This document shows, piece after piece, positions 14,976 to 23,351 of a stretch of DNA of 50,435 nucleotides. Numbering within the stretch: the first letter of the stretch is position 1; each line of letters opens with the position of its first letter. Both the position numbers and the translations under genes were made by a program. The stretch covers positions 1 to 50,435 of the forward strand of contig JAHIXK010000012.1 in the NCBI GenBank assembly GCA_018815245.1, written 5' to 3'. The notes beneath the pieces were generated by a model, which was not told where the DNA came from, searched no databases, and saw only the letters and a list, made by a program, of their open reading frames with translations. The DNA comes from Gammaproteobacteria bacterium (GTDB lineage: Bacteria > Pseudomonadota > Gammaproteobacteria > Burkholderiales > Burkholderiaceae_B).

Positions 14976-16139
14976 ATGCTGATTACCCATGAACACAAGG
15001 AACTGCAGCGCACCATAGAACGGTTTGTGCAAAGTGAAATCAACCCACACGTAGCCGCTTGGGAGCAGGAACAAATGTTCCCGGCCCATGTGTTGTTCAA
15101 GAAGATGGGGGATTTGGGTTTGTTGGGCTTGACCAAGCCGGTTGAGTTTGGTGGCATGGGTTTGGACTACAGCTATTCTGTGGTGGCAGCGCAGGCTTTG
15201 GGAAAAATTCATTGTGGTGGTGTGCCCATGGCAATCGGCGTTCAGACCGACATGGCCACGCCCGCTTTGGCGCGGTTCGGCAGCGATGAACTGCGCAGGG
15301 AATTTCTGACCCCTGCCATTGCCGGCGATATGGTGGCGTGTATTGGCGTGTCTGAACCCGGTGCAGGTTCAGATGTGGCGGGTGTAAAAACCACTGCGAA
15401 AAAAGACGGTGGTGATTACATCATCAACGGCAGCAAGATGTGGATCACCAACAGCCTGCAAGCGGACTGGATTTGCCTGTTGGCCAACACCAGTGAGGGC
15501 AAGCCCCACCAGAACAAATCGCTGATTATTGTGCCGATGAAAACCCCCGGCATCACGGTTGAGAAAAAAATTCACAAAATCGGTATGTGGGCTTCTGACA
15601 CGGGCTTGATCCATTTCGACAATGTGCGTGTGCCCCAGCGCAACCTGATTGGCATGGAAGGTGCGGGCTTCATGTACCAAATGATCCAGTTTCAGGAAGA
15701 GCGACTTTGGGGCGCCGCCAACAGCATTGAAGGCATGATGCATGTGGTCAATGAAACGATCAACTACACGCGCCAACGCAATTTGTTTGGTAGCACGGTG
15801 CTGGATCAACAGGTGGTGCACTTCACATTGGCGGAATTGAAAACTGAAATTGAAGCCCTGCGCGCTTTGGTGTGGCAAGCCACTGAGGAATACGTGGCAG
15901 GTGGCGAGGTTACGGAACTGGCCAGTATGTGCAAACTGAAAAGTGGCCGTTTGGTGCGCGAAGTCGCCGACAAGTGCTTGCAGTTTTGGGGTGGCATGGG
16001 CTTTACCTGGGAAAACCCGGCTTCGCAGTTGTACCGTGATGGCCGCTTGATTTCGATCGGTGGTGGCGCAGACGAAGTAATGCTTAGCATTATCTGCAAA
16101 TTCATGGGTATTTTGCCGGGCAAGAAAAAGAATGCCTAG
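14976..16139 (+). CDS. acyl-CoA dehydrogenase
   Basis: A 387-residue FAD-dependent acyl-CoA dehydrogenase that would introduce an alpha-beta double bond into an acyl-CoA and pass electrons to ETF. The FAD/substrate motifs GVSEPGAGSD (124-133) and MWITNS (155-160) are present. The C-terminal motif is QFWGGMGFTWENPASQLYRD. The usual medium-chain catalytic glutamate position near the C-terminus reads IGGGADE, so Gly replaces Glu. Glu242 in EERL is the likely base, as in isovaleryl-CoA dehydrogenase-type enzymes. That points to a branched or unusual acyl substrate. The last 8 bases overlap the biotin carboxylase gene, so the two are coupled. Confidence 0.92.
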   Translation: MLITHEHKELQRTIERFVQSEINPHVAAWEQEQMFPAHVLFKKMGDLGLLGLTKPVEFGGMGLDYSYSVVAAQALGKIHCGGVPMAIGVQTDMATPALARFGSDELRREFLTPAIAGDMVACIGVSEPGAGSDVAGVKTTAKKDGGDYIINGSKMWITNSLQADWICLLANTSEGKPHQNKSLIIVPMKTPGITVEKKIHKIGMWASDTGLIHFDNVRVPQRNLIGMEGAGFMYQMIQFQEERLWGAANSIEGMMHVVNETINYTRQRNLFGSTVLDQQVVHFTLAELKTEIEALRALVWQATEEYVAGGEVTELASMCKLKSGRLVREVADKCLQFWGGMGFTWENPASQLYRDGRLISIGGGADEVMLSIICKFMGILPGKKKNA

Positions 16140-18141
16140 GATTAAAAAACTGCTGGTTGCCAATCGCAACGAAATTGCGCGCAGAATTTTGCGCGCGGCC
16201 AAACCCTTAGGCCTGTCCACGGTGGCGGTGTATTCAGAGGCCGATGCGAAAGCACTGCATGTGCAAGAAGCTGATGAAGCGTACTGCATCGGCCCTGCCC
16301 CTTCGCTTGAATCGTATTTGCGAATCGACAAACTGATTGAAACAGCATTGAAGGCGGGGGCCGATGCCATTCACCCCGGCTACGGTTTTGTGTCGGAAAG
16401 CCCTGCGTTTGCGCAAGCGTGTGCGGATGCCGGTATTCTTTTGGTCGGCCCCACGCCGCAAGCCATTGCTGACATGGCAGACAAAGCGCGTGCCAAAGAA
16501 ATTGCACAGCAGGCAGGCTTGCCCTGCATTCCTGGATTCAGTGTAAACAACAGTGAAACAAACGCAAGCGTAGCCGATTTGATGGAAGCAGCGCAGCGAA
16601 TCGGCTACCCGGTCATGATCAAGGCACTGGCCGGTGGCGGCGGGCGCGGCATGCGCTTGGTGAATAGTGAGGCGGAATTTGCATCGCAATTGCATTCAGC
16701 CCAGCTTGAAGCAAAGAATGCTTTTAACGACGACCGGGTGATGCTGGAAAAAGCCATCATCAACCCCCGCCACATTGAAATTCAAGTGTTGGCGGATACC
16801 TTCGGTCACGCGGTGCATTTGGGTGAGCGTGATTGCTCGGTGCAACGACGACACCAGAAAATTGTGGAAGAAGCACCCAGCCCGGCAGTGAACGCTAAGT
16901 TGCGCGCAGAGATGGGCGAAGCCGCATTGAAACTGGTGCACGCCACACATTACGTGGGTGCAGGCACTGTGGAGTTTTTGCTGGATGCCCACGGTGATTT
17001 TTATTTCATTGAAATGAACACGCGCCTGCAGGTTGAGCATGGCGTAACGGAAGCCATCACCGGAATCGACCTGGTGCAGTGGCAACTGCGCATTGCGTCG
17101 GGTGAACACCTGACCCTGCAACAGAGCGATATCAATTTCACTGGCCATGCTATGCAAGGCCGCTTGTGTGCTGAAGACCCGGCACGCGATTTTATGCCGC
17201 AAACCGGCCCCGTGCTGGCTTGGCAATCCGATCCACACAGCCGTTGCGACCATGCCCTTGAAGTGGGTGGCGAAGTAAGTCCGTGGTACGACAGCCTGCT
17301 GGCCAAGGTGATTGTGCATGCAGAGAACCGGGTGGCCGCTTGTGAAAAATTGGCCGATGCATTTGGCCGCACGGTATTGGTTGGTTTTGAACACAATGCA
17401 CTTTACCTGCAGCGTATTGCCAGCCACCCCGTGTTTCAGGGTGGGGATTTTGGTACGGGCTTTCTGGCTGCACACGCAGATGCGCTGCTCAAACCGCAGG
17501 TTTTCGAGGATGAATGTGCTGTGGCCGCAGCGTTTCTTGCCTTTGAACAAAACGCCATGCAAGGTGCGTGGCCCTCTGCATTGAGCGGGTTTTCAAGCAC
17601 CCGTGCGCTGCCACGGCCTTTGAAGTTAAAGGCGCAGGGCAAACCCCAGAGTGTGAAAGTAAGCCAGACATTGCAAGGTTATCAGGTGGACGGCGTGGGT
17701 GGTCAGCTTGTTCAGCTGGCGCATTGGAATTGCACCATGCTCAACGGCAGCAGCCTGGTCAAGACGGTGGCGAATGGACGGTTTGCGCAATACACGGTTA
17801 TTTTTTCGGGCAATGGTGTTTGGGTGCAGCGGTGGTTAAACCCTCAAGCTTTGTATGTGGAAGACGAAACCCTGATAGGTGCTGCTGCCTTGGCAGAAGG
17901 TGTATTCCAGCCCTTGGTCAGCAGCCCCATGAACGGAAAAATTACCCAGGTGCTGGTTCAGCCCGGCCAGCAGCTTCAACCCGGTGATGTGCTGGTGTGT
18001 CTGGAGGCGATGAAAATGGAACACCGCATTACGGCCAAAACCGCAGCCATTGTTGAGCAGGTTTATGTGAAGGCGGGTGATCAAATGAAGCTCAAACAAA
18101 CCATGCTTCAGCTTGGGCAGATACACAATAAACAAACTTAA
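16132..18141 (+). CDS. acyl-CoA carboxylase, biotin carboxylase/BCCP (alpha) subunit
   Basis: A 669-residue alpha subunit of the acetyl/propionyl/methylcrotonyl/geranyl-CoA carboxylase type. The biotin carboxylase N-domain begins KKLLVANRNEIARRILRAAK. The ATP-grasp loop is ALAGGGGRGMRLV, and catalytic motifs include RDCSVQRRHQKIVEEAPSP and FIEMNTRLQVEHGVTE. A BCCP domain at the end carries the biotinylated lysine in EAMKMEH (Lys628). The enzyme would carboxylate biotin with bicarbonate and ATP. The carboxyltransferase (beta) subunit that defines the acyl substrate is not in this operon. Flanking acyl-CoA dehydrogenases suggest a leucine- or terpenoid-type degradation route, but the substrate cannot be read from this subunit alone. 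Confidence 0.93.
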   Translation: MPRIKKLLVANRNEIARRILRAAKPLGLSTVAVYSEADAKALHVQEADEAYCIGPAPSLESYLRIDKLIETALKAGADAIHPGYGFVSESPAFAQACADAGILLVGPTPQAIADMADKARAKEIAQQAGLPCIPGFSVNNSETNASVADLMEAAQRIGYPVMIKALAGGGGRGMRLVNSEAEFASQLHSAQLEAKNAFNDDRVMLEKAIINPRHIEIQVLADTFGHAVHLGERDCSVQRRHQKIVEEAPSPAVNAKLRAEMGEAALKLVHATHYVGAGTVEFLLDAHGDFYFIEMNTRLQVEHGVTEAITGIDLVQWQLRIASGEHLTLQQSDINFTGHAMQGRLCAEDPARDFMPQTGPVLAWQSDPHSRCDHALEVGGEVSPWYDSLLAKVIVHAENRVAACEKLADAFGRTVLVGFEHNALYLQRIASHPVFQGGDFGTGFLAAHADALLKPQVFEDECAVAAAFLAFEQNAMQGAWPSALSGFSSTRALPRPLKLKAQGKPQSVKVSQTLQGYQVDGVGGQLVQLAHWNCTMLNGSSLVKTVANGRFAQYTVIFSGNGVWVQRWLNPQALYVEDETLIGAAALAEGVFQPLVSSPMNGKITQVLVQPGQQLQPGDVLVCLEAMKMEHRITAKTAAIVEQVYVKAGDQMKLKQTMLQLGQIHNKQT

Positions 18142-18173
18142 TAAACAACCACAAGGCTGGAGGAGACGCCACC

Positions 18174-19304
18174 ATGGAAGACTTTTTCCGCTCGGTTGAG
18201 CGATTCGTCAACGAGCAAATCAAACCCCACATTAATGATTGGGATGAAGCGGGATCGTTCCCCCGCGAACTTTACAAACAAGCCGGTGAACTGGGCTTGC
18301 TTGGGTTGGGCTATCCGGAAGAGGTAGGCGGCTTTGAATGCACACTTGCCGACCGCCTGAAGCTGTCAAACCTTGTGTGTTCGGCCGGCAGTGGCGGTTT
18401 GCTGGCCGGCCTGTTCAGCCACAACATTGGCCTTCCGCCCTTGCTGAACCATGGCAGCGATGAACTGGTACAAATGATTGCGCCCGCCGTGTTGAAAGGC
18501 GAGGCCATTAGTGCATTGGCCATCACCGAGCCTTCAGGTGGTTCCGATGTGGCTAACCTGAAAACCAAAGCCGAGCTGTTTCAAAAAGACGGCGTGCCCC
18601 ATTACCGAATCAATGGGGAAAAAGTATTCATTACCAGTGGTGTGCGTGCCGATTGGCTTACTGTGGCAGTGCGCACTGGCGAACCGGGTGCTCGCGGCAT
18701 CTCTGTAATTATGGTGCCGGGCAATGCAAAGGGCCTGACGCGCAGCCCTTTGAAAAAAACCGGCTGGTGGATGAGCGATACCGCCAGCATTTACTTTGAC
18801 AACGTGGAGGTACCTGCCAGTTACCTGGTTGGCAAGGAGGGCAAAGGCTTTCGCATCATCATGGAGAACTTCAACACTGAACGTCTCATGTTGGCGGGCG
18901 CCTGTGTTGGCTTCTCGCGTGTGTGCCTGATCGAAGCGCTGGACTGGGCACAAAATCGCCAAACCTTCGGGAAACGTTTAATAGAGCACCAGGTAATAGC
19001 GCACAAACTGGCGGACATGCGCATGAAAATTCGGGCCACCGAAGCGTGGTTTGATGAAACCATTGTGCGAATTGACAAAGGCGACATCAATGAAGAATTG
19101 GTGGCTGACATTTGCCTGTTGAAAAACCAGTCCACCCAAACCTTGCAGCATTGTGCCAACGAGGCCGTACAAATTCTGGGTGGGATGGGTTTTATGCGGG
19201 GCAGCTCGACTGAGCGCATTTACCGCGAGGTGAAGGTAATGTGCATTGGTGGTGGTGCCGAGGAGATCATGAAAGAACTTGCAGTGCGCCAACTGGCCTG
19301 GTGA
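18174..19304 (+). CDS. acyl-CoA dehydrogenase
   Basis: A 376-residue acyl-CoA dehydrogenase, the third gene of the operon, preceded by GGCTGGAGGAG. The FAD motif is ALAITEPSGGSDVANLKT (114-131), followed by VFITSG. Glu236 in NTERLML is the likely catalytic base. As in the first dehydrogenase, the C-terminal position reads CIGGGAEEIMKE without the medium-chain YEG glutamate. The protein is clearly distinct from the first enzyme, so the two probably act on different intermediates or chain lengths. The start ATG at 18174 gives the usual N-terminal helix. Confidence 0.92.
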   Translation: MEDFFRSVERFVNEQIKPHINDWDEAGSFPRELYKQAGELGLLGLGYPEEVGGFECTLADRLKLSNLVCSAGSGGLLAGLFSHNIGLPPLLNHGSDELVQMIAPAVLKGEAISALAITEPSGGSDVANLKTKAELFQKDGVPHYRINGEKVFITSGVRADWLTVAVRTGEPGARGISVIMVPGNAKGLTRSPLKKTGWWMSDTASIYFDNVEVPASYLVGKEGKGFRIIMENFNTERLMLAGACVGFSRVCLIEALDWAQNRQTFGKRLIEHQVIAHKLADMRMKIRATEAWFDETIVRIDKGDINEELVADICLLKNQSTQTLQHCANEAVQILGGMGFMRGSSTERIYREVKVMCIGGGAEEIMKELAVRQLAW

Positions 19305-19572
19305 GAACCAATTTGGGGTGTGCTCAGGCACCCCCCAAAAGAGGTACACTGCCTGTCTGCTTTTTAATGAATGCAGACTGTTTGTTTCGCCTGAAGTGTG
19401 CACTAAGTGATGAGTCGTTGATGCTGTAAGCAGAAAACTTACAAAGTTTGTTAAAGATTGAAAAATAATACGCAATATTTGCATCCAATTTCCGATCCCA
19501 CTCAGTAAAACTCTCACAAGGCGAATTGTTGCCGAACCTTAAATTGAACACACCATTGTCGGAGAATGTACT

Positions 19573-21036
19573 GTGGCTAACATCACTGGAATTATCAAAA
19601 GCGTACTGGGCGAGGTTTCTGCAACCCGCGCAGACGGAGAACAGGTCCTTCTGAAAGAGGGCGACATTATTTCTGCCGGTGACACTGTCACCACCAGCGC
19701 AGAAGGTTCTGCTTACATCGAATTCCCTGGAGCAGAAGGACAAAAAGCGACTGAGGGTATTCTTCAGTCCAATGCGGTGGCAACCCTGAAAGAAGGCGAG
19801 AACGGTGCCGAATTTGAGTTGGCTCAAGGTGAGTTCGAATTGCTGACCGAAGGCGAAACAGTTGCCATTACCGGTTCTGGCGGCATGTTTGGTTTGTTCG
19901 GCGCTGGTTTGGCCGCTGGTGGCATGGCTGGCCCATTGGCCGCTGCTGCGGGCGCGGCATTTGTGCTGGGCGGCGATGACAGTGACGGTGGCGCTGGTGG
20001 TGGTTCTGGCGGTGGCGGCTCTGGCGAAGCAACGGCGGGTACGCTTGAACCGGTGACTGACGCGGCAGGCCCCGCTTCCCCGGCTGTAGATCAAACCCTG
20101 GATGCGTTGGCTCCGGTAACCACCGTGGTGGATGCGCCGGTGGGAGCCTTGGCGCCTGTGACTGAATCCCTGGATCCGGTGTTGGACGAAACCGCGCCAG
20201 TAACCGATGCACTTGAACCCGCACTGACACCTGTCAACAATACATTGACGGGCGCACTGGATGGCCTAAGCCCTGTGACCAACTCGCTTGATGAGAACGT
20301 AACCCCGGTGACAGAGGCTGTGGAAACCGCAGTTTCTCCCCTGGTGGATGTACTTGCCGGAAATGAAGATGGGCAGGTAACTGCTGCCGCAGACACACTG
20401 CCTGTGAACTTGCGCGTTGTTGCGGAACAGTTGGGCGACGGCTTGAGCATGGCAACTCCCCAGATCGCCGATGGTTTGTCGCAGGCGGTGGCTGGGCTGG
20501 AGCCAGTTTTGAGTCCGCTGAACGACGGTTTGACCCAGATTTTTGACGCAGCAGCTCCCCTGTTTGATGGCTTGAGCACCGCAACCGATGCATTGCCCAT
20601 GGCCACTGAACCTTTGGCCGGCGGAATAGACCAGGTATTTGATGGCTTGACACCTGTAACAGACCCCTTGATTGCTGCGCTGGAGGGCGGATTGCCCATG
20701 CCTGGTGGCGATGACAGCGGCGGTGGTGACACTGAAGGCCCTACGGGTACGCCCTTGGACGCGGTGCTTGGTCCAGTAAGCGATGCTTTAAGTGGTGGTG
20801 GCTCTGGTATTCCCGAGACAGGCACACCGCTGGATGAAGTGACAGCGTTGCTTGACCCGAGCGTGCTGACCGACCTGTCTGCTGGTGGCGGCGGTGAGGC
20901 TTCCATTCCGGGCACAGGTACTCCCTTGGATGACATTACCGCAATGCTGGATCCATCCGCCTTGCCGATTTCATCAACTGGTACGCCTTTGGACACCGTA
21001 ACGGGCATGTTGCCGACGGATAGCCTGCCAATCTAA
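19573..21036 (+). CDS. LapA-like retention-module protein with PVT/GTPLD repeats
   Basis: It starts with GTG at 19573, eight bases after GGAG, and encodes 487 residues. The N-terminal 100 residues (ANITGIIKSVLGEVSATRAD, then EQVLLKEGDIISAGDTVTTS) match the retention module of large RTX adhesins such as LapA, which stays in the outer-membrane type I secretion pore. A Gly/Ala-rich stretch follows (about 103-160). The rest is low-complexity repeats: many 'L.PVT..L.P' units, then four GTPLD units near the C-terminus (residues about 390-485). There is no C-terminal RTX nonapeptide or type I secretion signal and no large adhesin body. It may be a stand-alone surface protein using the module differently, or a remnant. 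Confidence 0.7.
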   Translation: MANITGIIKSVLGEVSATRADGEQVLLKEGDIISAGDTVTTSAEGSAYIEFPGAEGQKATEGILQSNAVATLKEGENGAEFELAQGEFELLTEGETVAITGSGGMFGLFGAGLAAGGMAGPLAAAAGAAFVLGGDDSDGGAGGGSGGGGSGEATAGTLEPVTDAAGPASPAVDQTLDALAPVTTVVDAPVGALAPVTESLDPVLDETAPVTDALEPALTPVNNTLTGALDGLSPVTNSLDENVTPVTEAVETAVSPLVDVLAGNEDGQVTAAADTLPVNLRVVAEQLGDGLSMATPQIADGLSQAVAGLEPVLSPLNDGLTQIFDAAAPLFDGLSTATDALPMATEPLAGGIDQVFDGLTPVTDPLIAALEGGLPMPGGDDSGGGDTEGPTGTPLDAVLGPVSDALSGGGSGIPETGTPLDEVTALLDPSVLTDLSAGGGGEASIPGTGTPLDDITAMLDPSALPISSTGTPLDTVTGMLPTDSLPI

Positions 21037-21081
21037 GCGTGTTGTAGTGTTGCCTGGGGCTCCGACCCCTGGGCAAAGTGA

Positions 21082-21108
21082 AAAGGCATCTTTCGGGATG
21101 CCTTTTTG
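21082..21108 (+). terminator. intrinsic terminator
   Basis: AAGGCATC / GATGCCTT forms an eight-base stem with a TTTCGG loop, followed by TTTTT. It ends the repeat-protein transcript. It lies 12 bases from the stop of the convergent metallopeptidase gene. Confidence 0.85.
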
Positions 21109-21119
21109 CATTTGAACCA

Positions 21120-21740
21120 TCACTTTTGGGCCACTTGCAGGCTTCCCGGTTTGTTCAACATGGCGTCGACCCATCGAATGCTGTCTGGGCGCAAGGCATC
21201 CGAGCTGTCGTGTTCTGGGTCTCGGTTTGAAAAGTCTGTCCGAATGGCTTTTACCCGCTTGAAAACTACTTCGAAAGCTTCTGGTGCTACCTTTGAAACA
21301 TAGGCGAGGCCCACGAGGTCTGCAAGGGTTTCTTCAAAATGCACATTGCTTTTGAAGGTCAAGCCCAAATATGCCTCCAGCGCTTGTCTGGATTGACTCC
21401 GCTTTCCTTTTTCCGACATCAGGCAGTGGGTTAATTCGTGCCCGGATGTGAATGCCAGAAATGCGGACTCCATGCCTTCATGGCCCGAATCAAGGAAGTG
21501 CGACCACACCCGTTTCGCGTCGTCACTTTGATTCACATGCAGCACGCAAGCCTTGATTCCGCTGTTGGTCAGGAATGGTGACGGGTTGTTCATGGTGCTT
21601 TCACGCACATGAATTCGGTCTGTATCAATTTCATACACCTGGGCAAATTGCTGAATTTCCTCACGCATGGTGGTGGTGTCTGGCAAGCTGGCTTGGGGCG
21701 TGAACAAGTTGACCAAACCGAAAAAAAGACCGTTCCACAT
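21120..21740 (-). CDS. putative zinc metallopeptidase (HExxH)
   Basis: A 206-residue protein with a zinc-binding HELTH motif (residues 101-105) and a downstream EETLADLVG motif (136-144). The spacing suggests a gluzincin-like third ligand with a supporting Asp. The N-terminal 20 residues (WNGLFFGLVNLFTPQASLP) are weakly hydrophobic and might be an export signal. It faces the retention-module protein and is transcribed toward it. The family is not recognised beyond the metallopeptidase signature, and the substrate is unknown. Confidence 0.65.
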   Translation of the reverse strand: MWNGLFFGLVNLFTPQASLPDTTTMREEIQQFAQVYEIDTDRIHVRESTMNNPSPFLTNSGIKACVLHVNQSDDAKRVWSHFLDSGHEGMESAFLAFTSGHELTHCLMSEKGKRSQSRQALEAYLGLTFKSNVHFEETLADLVGLAYVSKVAPEAFEVVFKRVKAIRTDFSNRDPEHDSSDALRPDSIRWVDAMLNKPGSLQVAQK

Positions 21741-21914
21741 GACATGCTCCCAACAATTTCACTGATGTGTTGAGAACGGCAGGTTTTGCTGTTTTCAGCA
21801 TTGCACCAATGCGTTGCCCTTAAAGGGGGTATTCAAAGGGGGTGGGGGCATGAAACAGGCCTTGGCGTGGCAAAATGGTCTGAGTCAGAAATTTTAACCA
21901 GGGAGTTGATTCAC

Positions 21915-22601
21915 ATGAGCAGTAGTCCGGTGGCCATCATCACAGGCGCAGCAGGCAATTTGGGCCAGGCCGTGGCCGCACATTTGGGCGGTTTGGGTTA
22001 TCGCCTGTTGTTGATCGATCTGCATCAGCCGGCCTGGGAGGGCGAAAGCGATGCGGTGTCGATCGGCAATGTGGATTTGACACAGCCCGAGCATGCGCAG
22101 GAAGTGGTGAACCAAGCGTGGGAATACTTTGGCCAGATTGATGCGGTGGTAAACATTGCGGGTGGATTTGTTTGGGAGCGTCAGGTTGAAAGCAGCCTGG
22201 ACACCTGGAACAGCCAGTACGCCACGAATGTGCAAACTGCAGTCAACATGTGCCAGGCAATCCTGCCGCAGTTTCAAGACCAACGCGGTGGAGCGATTGT
22301 GAACATTGGTGCTGCCGCAGCAGGAAAGGCTGCCGAAGGCATGGGTGCTTATGCCGCCGCCAAGTCGGCGGTGCTTCGTTTGACAGAGGCCTTGGCCGTG
22401 GAGAACAAGCACTTGGGCATTCGTGCCAATGCTGTATTGCCAAGCGTGCTGGACACGCCCGCCAACCGCGAGGCCATGCCCGATTCAGACCCTGCCGATT
22501 GGGTTAGCCCTGAATCACTGGCAGGCGTTATTGCGTTTCTGTTGTCAGAGGCTGCCCGCGACATCAATGGTGCGGGTATTCCTGTGACGGGGCGGGTTTG
22601 A
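21915..22601 (+). CDS. short-chain dehydrogenase/reductase
   Basis: From ATG 21915 (after CAGGGAG) it encodes 228 residues of a classical SDR. An upstream in-frame extension to 21786 is rejected because the Rossmann fold starts directly at VAIITGAAGNLGQAVA, the TGxxGxxG cofactor motif. NIAGG matches the NNAG position and YAAAK is the catalytic Tyr-Lys motif. The residue 13 before the Tyr, normally the catalytic Ser, is Ala (NIGAAAAGKAAEGMGAYAAAK). That change occurs in some SDR subfamilies but makes ordinary dehydrogenase chemistry less certain. It converges on the acrR-like gene with 9 bases between stops. Confidence 0.85.
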   Translation: MSSSPVAIITGAAGNLGQAVAAHLGGLGYRLLLIDLHQPAWEGESDAVSIGNVDLTQPEHAQEVVNQAWEYFGQIDAVVNIAGGFVWERQVESSLDTWNSQYATNVQTAVNMCQAILPQFQDQRGGAIVNIGAAAAGKAAEGMGAYAAAKSAVLRLTEALAVENKHLGIRANAVLPSVLDTPANREAMPDSDPADWVSPESLAGVIAFLLSEAARDINGAGIPVTGRV

Positions 22602-22610
22602 TGGCGCCAC

Positions 22611-23246
22611 TCAGCGTCGATTCATCAAGCCGCTGAAATAGTTGTCGATGGTGAATTCGGCCTGGGCCATCAGGTCGAACAATTCAGGGCTAAACACGTA
22701 GTTTGCAAACAGGCCATCGATTAATGAATGCAAGCCGATGGCAGCCTGCCGTGCGCTGATGCTGGCAGACAATTCCCCTTTGTCGATCGCTGCCTGGAAA
22801 TCAGCTTCAATGGTTTGAAGGCAACCCTGAATGGTTTCCAGGTGCATGTCCCGAATGGGCAGCATGTCATCTACCATTTCCGTTTTGTGCATCACGATGT
22901 CGAAAACCCGTTGTGTACGGGGGTCTTCGGCCAGGGTGCGCACCACATGCATGGAACGGGTGCGCAGGTAAGCCAATGGCTGCTGTTCCGGGTGCAGGTC
23001 GGGCGTGGCGATGAATTCATCCATGGGCAAGATGACCCGCTGCAGCATGGCATCGAACAGGTCTGCTTTGTTTTTGAAGTGCCAATAGATGGCCCCCCGC
23101 GTTAGTTCTGCCGCCTTGGCAATGTCATTCAGCGTGGTTCTCGACACACCTTTTTCTGAAAATATGGCCTCTGCCGTGTCCAGAATCAGGTTGCGTGTTT
23201 CCTGCGCTTCTTCCTTCGTTTTTCTTACCACAATCGTTGTCGCCAA
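22611..23246 (-). CDS. TetR-family repressor of the RND efflux operon (AcrR-like)
   Basis: A 211-residue TetR-family regulator. The N-terminal helix-turn-helix (TLNDIAKAAELTRGAIYWHF) is nearly that of AcrR/TtgR/MexR-type efflux repressors, and KTKEEAQETRNLILDTAE precedes it. The C-terminal domain would bind drugs or other inducers and release DNA. It is divergent from the efflux operon and the shared intergenic region carries an AcrR-like operator, so repression of the pump and autoregulation are expected. The start is uncertain: TTG at 23246, or GTG at 23231, which gives the more typical start MVRKTKEEAQ. Neither has a good ribosome-binding site. Confidence 0.88.
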   Translation of the reverse strand: MATTIVVRKTKEEAQETRNLILDTAEAIFSEKGVSRTTLNDIAKAAELTRGAIYWHFKNKADLFDAMLQRVILPMDEFIATPDLHPEQQPLAYLRTRSMHVVRTLAEDPRTQRVFDIVMHKTEMVDDMLPIRDMHLETIQGCLQTIEADFQAAIDKGELSASISARQAAIGLHSLIDGLFANYVFSPELFDLMAQAEFTIDNYFSGLMNRR

Positions 23247-23258
23247 ATTGAAAAAATG

Positions 23259-23288
23259 TTTACATACACTCGTGTATGTATGTATTAT
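23259..23288 (+). promoter_or_regulatory. efflux operon promoter with AcrR-like operator
   Basis: TACATACACTCGTGTATGTA plus TGTA (23261-23284) is a 24-base palindromic site. It contains a 9-base inverted repeat (TACATACAC/GTGTATGTA) and differs at about three positions from the E. coli acrAB operator as I remember it. It covers a promoter with -35 TTTACA (23259) and -10 TATTAT (23283) separated by 18 bases. Binding of the adjacent repressor would block the promoter. Confidence 0.8.
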
Positions 23289-23351
23289 CTGACCTCTCGG
23301 TCATTAAATCAACCCGAAAAGTTCCCACAAGGATATAACAGGGCAATTATT

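Noticed and set aside
15369-16370. 333-aa minus-strand open frame opposite the acyl-CoA dehydrogenase and carboxylase genes
   Set aside because: The plus strand carries clear enzyme motifs throughout. The minus frame is a composition shadow.
19305-19345. Terminator after the second acyl-CoA dehydrogenase (TTTGGGGTG...CACCCCCCAAA)
   Set aside because: An imperfect stem can form but no U-run follows on either strand, so it was not listed as a terminator.
19573-20000. LapG cleavage site (TAAG-type) in the retention-module protein
   Set aside because: An AAAAG stretch exists in the Ala/Gly linker, but no clear TAAG motif at the expected position can be claimed.
20091-21008. 305-aa minus-strand open frame opposite the retention-module protein
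   Set aside because: It is a mirror of the low-complexity repeats (Ser/Pro/Val-rich shadow) with no motif and no ribosome-binding site.
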